64,000 nt of DNA from Gordius sp. MW1 (Eukaryota; Nematomorpha; Gordioida; Gordea; Gordiidae): positions 558,001-622,000 of the forward strand of contig OZ038530.1 of assembly GCA_964036665.1 (NCBI GenBank), in the 5' to 3' direction. Both the position numbers and the translations under genes were made by a program. Shown piece after piece: positions 58,103 through 64,000 of the stretch. The notes under the pieces are model-generated. The model saw nothing but the letters and a program-made list of their open reading frames with translations, did not search any database and was not told the origin of the DNA. Each line of letters begins with the position of its first letter. The stretch's first letter is position 1.

Positions 58103-61100
58103 CCCGTTGTCCGTTCGTTGTCCGTCCGTTGTCCGTCCGTTGTCCTTCAGTTGTCCGTCCGTTGTCCGTCCGTTGTTCGTCCGTTGTCCGTCCGTTGTCC
58201 GTCCGTTGTCCGTCCGTTGTCCGTCCGTTGTCCGTCTGATGTCCTTCCGTCGTCCGTCCGTTGTCCTTCCGTTGTCCGTCCGTTGTCCGCCCGTTGTCCG
58301 TCCGTTGTCCGTCTGATTTCCTTTTGTTGTCCGTCCGTTGTCCGTCCGTTGTCCGTCCGTTGTCCGTCTGATGTCCTTTTGTTGTCTGTCCGTTGTCCTT
58401 CCGTTGTCCGTCCGTTGTCCGTCCGTTGTCCGTCCGTTGTCCGTTCGTTGTCCGTTCGTTGTCCTTCCGTTGTCCTTCCGTTGTCCTTCCGTTGTCCTTC
58501 CGTTGTCCGCCCGTTGTCCGCCCGTTGTCCGTTCGTTGTCCGTTCGTTGTCCGTCCGTTGTCCGCCCGTTGTCCTTCCGTTGTCCTTCCGTTGTCCGTCC
58601 GTTGTCCGTCCGTTGTCCGCCCGTTGTCCTTCCGTTGTCCTTCCGTTGTCCGTCCGTTGTCCTTCCGTTGTCCGTCCGTTGTCCGTCCGTTGTCCGTTCG
58701 TTGTCCGTTCGTTGTCCGCCCGTTGTCCTTCCGTTGTCCTTCCGTTGTCCGTCCGTTGTCCTTCCGTTGTCCGTCCGTTGTCCGTCTGATGTCCTTTTGT
58801 TGTCCGTCCGTTGTCCGTCTGATGTCCTTTTGTTGTCCTTCCGTTGTCCGTCCGTTGTCCGTCTGATGTCCTTCCGTTGTCCATCCGTTGTCCGTCCCTT
58901 GTCCGTCTGATGTCCTTCCGTTGTCCTTTCGTTGTCCGTTCGTTGTCCGTCTGATGTCCTTTTGTTGTCCTTCCGTTGTCCGTCCGTTGTCCGTCTGATG
59001 TCCTTCCGTTGTCCGTCCGTTGTCCGCCCGTTGTCCTTCCGTTGTCCGTCCGTTGTCCTTCCGTTGTCCGTCCGTTGTCCGTCTGATGTCCTTTTGTTGT
59101 CCGTCCGTTGTCCGTCTGATGTCCTTTTGTTGTCCTTCCGTTGTCCGTCCGTTCTCCGTCTGATGTCCTTCCGTTGTCCATCCGTTGTCCGTCCCTTGTC
59201 CGTCTCATGTCCTTCCGTTGTCCGTCCGTTGTCCGCCCGTTGTCCTTCCGTTGTCCTTCCGTTGTCCTTCCGTTGTCCGTCCGTTGTCCGTCCGTTGTCC
59301 TTCCGTTGTCCTTCCGTTGTCCGTTCGTTGTCCGTCTGTTGTCCTTTCGTTGTCCGCCCGTTGTCCGTCCGTTGTCCGTCCGTTGTCCGTCCGTTGTCCG
59401 CCCGTTGTCCTTCCGTTGTCCGTTCGTTGTCCGTTCGTTGTCCGTTCGTTGTCCGTCTGATGTCCTTTTGTTGTCCTTCCGTTGTCCGTCCGTTGTCCGT
59501 CTGATGTCCTTCCGTTGTCCGTCCGTTGTCCGCCCGTTGTCATTCCGTTGTCCTTCCGTTGTCCGCCCGTTGTCCTTCCGTTGTCCTTCCGTTGTCCGTC
59601 CGTTGTCCTTCCGTTGTCCGTCCGTTGTCCTTCCGTTGTCCGTCCGTTGTCCGTCTGATGTCCTTCCGTTGTCCGTCCGTTGTCCGCCCGTTGTCCTTCC
59701 GTTGTCCTTCCGTTGTCCTTCCGTTGTCCTTCCGTTGTCCTTCCGTTGTACGTCCGTTGTCCGTCTGATGTCATTTTGTTGTCCGTCCGTTGTCCGCCCG
59801 TTGTCCATCCGTTGTCCTTCCGTTGTCCTTCCGTTGTCCTTCCGTTGTCCGTCCGTTGTCCGTCCGTTGTCCTTCCGTTGTCCGTCCGTTGTCCGTCCGT
59901 TGTCCTTCCGTTGTCCGTCAGATGTCCTTTTGTTGTCTGTCCGTTGTCCGTTCGTTGTCCGTTCGTTGTCCGCCCGTTGTCCTTCCGTTGTCCTTCCGTT
60001 GTCCGTCCGTTGTCCGTCCGTTGTCCTTCCGTTGTCCGTCTGATGTCCTTTTGTTGTCTGTCCGTTGTCCGTCCGTTGTCCGTCCGTTGTCCGTCCGTTG
60101 TCCGCCCGTTGTCCTTCCGTTGTCCGTTCGTTGTCCGTTCGTTGTCCGTTCGTTGTCCGTCTGATGTCCTTTTGTTGTCCTTCCGTTGTCCGTCCGTTGT
60201 CCGTCTGTTGTCCTTCAGTTGTCCTTCCGTTGTCCTTCCGTTGTCCTTCCGTTGTCCGTCCGTTGTCCGTCTGATGTCATTTTGTTGTCCGTCCGTTGTC
60301 CGCCCGTTGTCCATCCGTTGTCCTTCCGTTGTCCTTCCGTTGTCCTTCCGTTGTCCGTCCGTTGTCCGTCCGTTGTCCTTCCGTTGTCCGTCCGTTGTCC
60401 GTCCGTTGTCCTTCCGTTGTCCGTCAGATGTCCTTTTGTTGTCCTTCCGTTGTCCGTTCGTTGTCCGTCTGATGTCCTTCCGTTGTCCGTCCGTTGTCCG
60501 CCCGTTGTCCTTCCGTTGTCCTTCCGTTGTCCGTCCGTTGTCCGTCCGTTGTCCGCCCGTTGTCCTTCCGTTGTCCTTCCGTTGTCCGTCCGTTGTCCTT
60601 TCGTTGTCCGTCCGTTGTCCGTCCGTTGTCCGTTCGTTGTCCTTCCGTTGTCCTTCCGTTGTCCTTCCGTTGTCCGTCCGTTGTCCGTCTGATGTCCTTC
60701 CGTTGTCCGTCCGTTGTCCGTCCGTTGTCCGCCCGTTGTCCTTCCGTTGTCCGTCCGTTGTCCGTCCGTTGTCCGTCTGATGTCCTTCCGTTGTCCGTCC
60801 GTTGTCCTTCCGTTGTCCGTCCGTTGTCCGTCCGTTGTCCGCCCGTTGTCCTTCCGTTGTCCTTCCGTTGTCCTTCCGTTGTCCGTCCGTTGTCCTTCCG
60901 TTGTCCGTCCGTTGTCCGTCCGTTGTCCGTCTGATGTCCTTTTGTTGTCCTTCCGTTGTCCGTCCGTTGTCCGTCTGATGTCCTTCCGTTGTCCATCCGT
61001 TGTCCGTCCCTTGTCCGTCTGATGTCCTTCCGTTGTCCGTCCGTTGTCCGTCCCTTGTCCGTCTGATGTCCTTCCGTTGTCCGTCCGTTGTCCGTCCGTT

Positions 61101-62091
61101 GTCCGCACGTTGTCTATCCGTTGTCCTTCCGTTGTCCGTCCGTTGTCCGTCTGATGTCCTTCCGTTGTCCGTCCGTTGTCCGTCCGTTGTCCGTCCGTTG
61201 TCCGTCCGTTGTCCTTCCGTTGTCCGTCCGTTGTCCTTCCGTTGTCCGTCCGTTGTCCGTCTGATGTCCTTTTGTTGTCCGTCCGTTGTCCGTCCGTTGT
61301 CCGTTCGTTGTCCGTCCCTTGTCCGTCTGATGTCCTTTTGTTGTCCGTCCGTTGTCCGTTCGTTGTCCGTTCGTTGTCCGTTCGTTGTCCTTTCGTTGTC
61401 CGTTCGTTGTCCGTCTGATGTACTTTTGTTGTCCTTCCGTTGTCCGTCCGTTGTCCGTCTGATGTCCTTCCGTTGTCCGTCCGTTGTCCGCCCGTTGTAT
61501 GTCCGTTGTCCGTCCGTTGTCCGTCCTTTGTCCGCCCGTTGTCCGTCCGTTGTCCGTCTGATGTCCTTTTGTTGTCCGCCCGTTGTCCGTCCGTTGTCCG
61601 TCCGTTGTCCGTTCGTTGTCCGTCCGTTGTCCGTCTGATGTCCTTTTGTTGTCCGCCCGTTGTCCTTCCGTAGTCCGCCCGTTGTCCGTCCGTTGTCCTT
61701 CCGTTGTCCTTCCGTTGTCCGTTCGTTGTCCGTTCGTTGTCCGTCCGTTGTCCGTCCGTTGTCCGCCCGTTGTCCGTTCGTTGTACGTCCGTTGTCCGTG
61801 TGATGTCCTTTTGTTGTCTGTCCGTTGTCCGTTCGTTGTCCGTTCGTTGTCCGTTCGTTGTCCGTCTGATGTCCTTTTGTTGTCCTTCCGTTGTCCGTCC
61901 GTTGTCCGTCTGATGTCCTTCCGTTGTCCGTCCGTTGTCCGCCCGTTGTCCTTACGTTGTCCGCACGTTGTCCGCCCGTTGTATGTCCGTTGTCCGTCCG
62001 TTGTCCGTCCGTTGTCCGTCCGTTGTCCGTCCGTTGTCCGTCCGTTGTCCGTCCGTTGTCCGTCCGTTGTCCGTCCGTTGTCCGCCCGTTG
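58103..62091 (-). repeat. 11-bp minisatellite array between C6 and C7
   Basis: 60,424-60,996 is the reverse complement of 2,844-3,416, and 61,580-62,091 matches the reverse complement of the region beside C1. Unlike the corresponding left-half interval (1,793-8,391) it contains no B cassette. Slips include CCGTCTGATTTCC (58,312) and CCGTTCTCCGTC (59,153). Confidence 0.97.
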
Positions 62092-62535
62092 CAGGGTTTC
62101 TTTCAGGGGGGAGTCCGGGGGGGGTAATACCCCCCCGGGGAGTTTCAAATACCCCCCCCCCCCCCCGGAGAGTTTTGATTGAAGGAAGCATGAACATGAA
62201 CTGAGGTTCCACCATGAAGTCATAAATTATATTAATAATAGGCTTAGGCTAAAATTGAAATTCAATAAATTATTTTAATTTGTCAATAAAAAATATAAAA
62301 TTGGCGAAATTAAATTTGTTTACAGATCAGGTGGAAATCATTCATAGACATCATTTTTTAACATCTGTGAACCGTAAATTTACAATCTTGAAAGTTACAA
62401 ATTATCTTTAATATATCAATAGGTAACTAAACATAAATAAATGCTTTTAGAATTATTAAATCACTATCTTACTTATAAACTTAAAAAGAATTATTATAAA
62501 TAATACATTCTATGTTTTTTTTGAATTGCAGATAG

Positions 62536-62772
62536 ATGTCTGGTAAATATAAAAGTACTCTTTTACACTACTTTAGTAAAAAGGAAAAGTCTAATAAAAA
62601 GGATGGTAAATATGATTTAATTTGGAATAATTTTAATTATGCAACAGGTGAAGATATGAATAATTGTTCTGTAGAAAAAACTCTGGTTTGTTCCATTCAA
62701 TGTTATAATGAAAAGGATGGTATTTATATTTATATTACTAACAAAATATTGGTCATTTTAAATGTATATTAA
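62536..62772 (+). CDS. 78-codon ORF, possible hAT N-terminus (C7)
   Basis: Identical product to the other copies; see the C4 copy for the internal layout. Confidence 0.4.
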   Translation: MSGKYKSTLLHYFSKKEKSNKKDGKYDLIWNNFNYATGEDMNNCSVEKTLVCSIQCYNEKDGIYIYITNKILVILNVY

Positions 62773-63143
62773 CTAATTATAATTTGCTTGCAAGCATATA
62801 AAAAAGATCTTTTTTGTCTAATCAATTATGTATTATGAAAAGGTGAGGATAATTCTGTGGAGAAACTGGTTTATTCCATAGATTGTCAAAATAAAAAAGA
62901 TGGTATTTACATTTATACACACAAAATAATGTTTATAACTAATGATAATTATCTGTCATGCATTTAAATTCTGATATAGATAAAATATCTTTTTTATCTA
63001 TTTGATTTTGAATTAGAAATAGGCGAGAAGATATGTTTGGGGAATACTATGGGTATTTGTGTTTATATAAAATAATAAATAAGGCATGAATATGTTTGTT
63101 TGTAATAGGTAAAGATGGGACTGAATTAAGAAAAACTCTTGAC

Positions 63144-63305
63144 CGAATTATGGTTGCATTAAGAAACAGGCTAGGGGAGATATCTTTAGACCACTGTATG
63201 AGAATATCTATAGAAGGGGCTGACCTTCCTACTGAAGAATATCTAGATATGGCGATGAAGGAGTACGCCTTTAAAAAACAAAGAAGTATTCGGTTACTTT
63301 CTTAA
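63144..63305 (+). pseudogene. hAT transposase C-terminal remnant, deletion form (C7)
   Basis: Same deletion joint (ACTCTTGACCGAATTATGG) and reading as C4 and C5, stop at 63,303-63,305. Confidence 0.62.
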
Positions 63306-63502
63306 AAGAACACTTGCCCGTTAAAATATTACATGTATTTATTTAATGATTATGCGTGTATGTATCAATTTATATATCACTTATATCACCAATAAAAATT
63401 AGTAAATATTATACAAAATGGTTTAGCAATTAAAAAAATTTTTACCCCCCCCGGAAGTTGAAAATACCCCCCCCCGGAGCATTTTTTCTGAAAGAAACCC
63501 TG

Positions 63503-64000
63503 GTCCGCCCGTTGTCCATCCGTTGTCCTTCCGTTGTCCTTCCGTTGTCCGTCCGTTGTCCGTCCGTTGTCCGTCCGTTGTCCGTCCGTTGTCCGTCCGT
63601 TGTCCGCCCGTTGTCCTTCCGTTGTCCGTCCGTTGTCCGTCCGTTGTCCGTCTGATGTCCTTCCGTTGTCCGTCCGTTGTCCGCCCGTTGTCCTTCCGTT
63701 GTCCGTCCGTTGTCCGTCTGATGTCCTTTTGTTGTCCGTCCGTTGTCCGCCCGTTGTCCTTTTGTTGTCCGTCCGTTGTCCGTCCGTTGTCCGTTCGTTG
63801 TCCGTCCGATGTCCGTCTGATGTCCTTTTGTTGTCTGTCCGTTGTCCGTTCGTTGTCCGTCTGATGTCCTTTTGTTGTCCTTCCGTTGTCCGTCTGATGT
63901 CCTTCCGTTGTCCGTCCGTTGTCCGCCCGTTGTCCTTCCGTTGTCCGTCCGTTGTCCGTCTGATGTCCTTTTGTTGTCCGTCCGTTGTCCGCCCGTTGTC
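63503..64000 (-). repeat. 11-bp minisatellite array, right-edge segment
   Basis: Matches 34,313-34,810 and 44,115-44,612 base for base over almost all of its length, including GTCCGTCCGATGTCCGTCTG (about 63,793). It runs off the right edge. Confidence 0.97.

Larger units (their letters stand above)
62092..63502 (+). mobile_element. C7: non-autonomous hAT-like DNA transposon
   Basis: Perfect 15-bp terminal inverted repeats (62,092-62,106 and 63,488-63,502) with GTCCGCCCGTTG on both flanks; 26-bp deletion form. It differs from C4 only in homopolymer lengths near the ends. It is the positional partner of C1 in the large inverted repeat, although C1 lacks the deletion. Confidence 0.88.

Overview
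This window is almost entirely repetitive DNA from a eukaryotic genome, probably an invertebrate animal. Three things point that way: an 11-bp minisatellite running for tens of kilobases, hAT-type DNA transposon remnants with a splice-acceptor-like site, and AT-rich interspersed cassettes. There are no bacterial operons, ribosome binding sites, rRNA genes or convincing host genes. The species cannot be named from the sequence. The very long open frames come from an 11-bp unit that has no stop codon in any of six frames, so I do not annotate them as genes.

The bulk is a minisatellite with unit GGACAACGGAC. From 1 to about 31,920 this strand is on +; from about 31,921 to the end the + strand reads GTCCGTTGTCC. 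Common unit variants are GGACAACGGAA, GGACAACGGGC, GGACAACGAAC, GGACAACAAAA, GGACATCAGAC and GGACAAGGGAC. They are arranged in higher-order blocks (for example 2,057 bp = 187 units and 1,166 bp = 106 units). The longest uninterrupted array is 16,483-31,921.

Two kinds of cassette interrupt the arrays. Type C (seven copies: 354, 8392, 13052, 32905, 42708, 56701, 62092) is a 1.4-kb AT-rich non-autonomous hAT-like transposon. It has perfect 15-bp terminal inverted repeats CAGGGTTTCTTTCAG, G/C homopolymer runs just inside the ends, a 78-codon ORF resembling a transposase N-terminus, four degenerate internal repeats, and a C-terminal hAT transposase remnant. Type B (nine copies, one truncated: 6575, 11246, 16026, 31896, 37659, 41152, 47461, 52402, 54692) is a composite. 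Two related ~75-85 bp segments with a weak tRNA/B-box resemblance flank a short minisatellite array of opposite orientation and two to three units of a 112-bp AT-rich satellite.

At the largest scale the window is an inverted repeat. The left end (C1, array, C2, array, B2) is matched in reverse complement by the right end (C7, array, C6, array, B9). The right half also carries direct segmental duplications (offsets 9,802 and 4,941-4,952 bp). All type C copies share essentially the same flanking minisatellite words. The simplest history is one transposon insertion into a satellite, then amplification, inversion and homogenisation of the whole module. Orientation switches at about 31,908-31,921, exactly at the switch point that every type B cassette carries internally.
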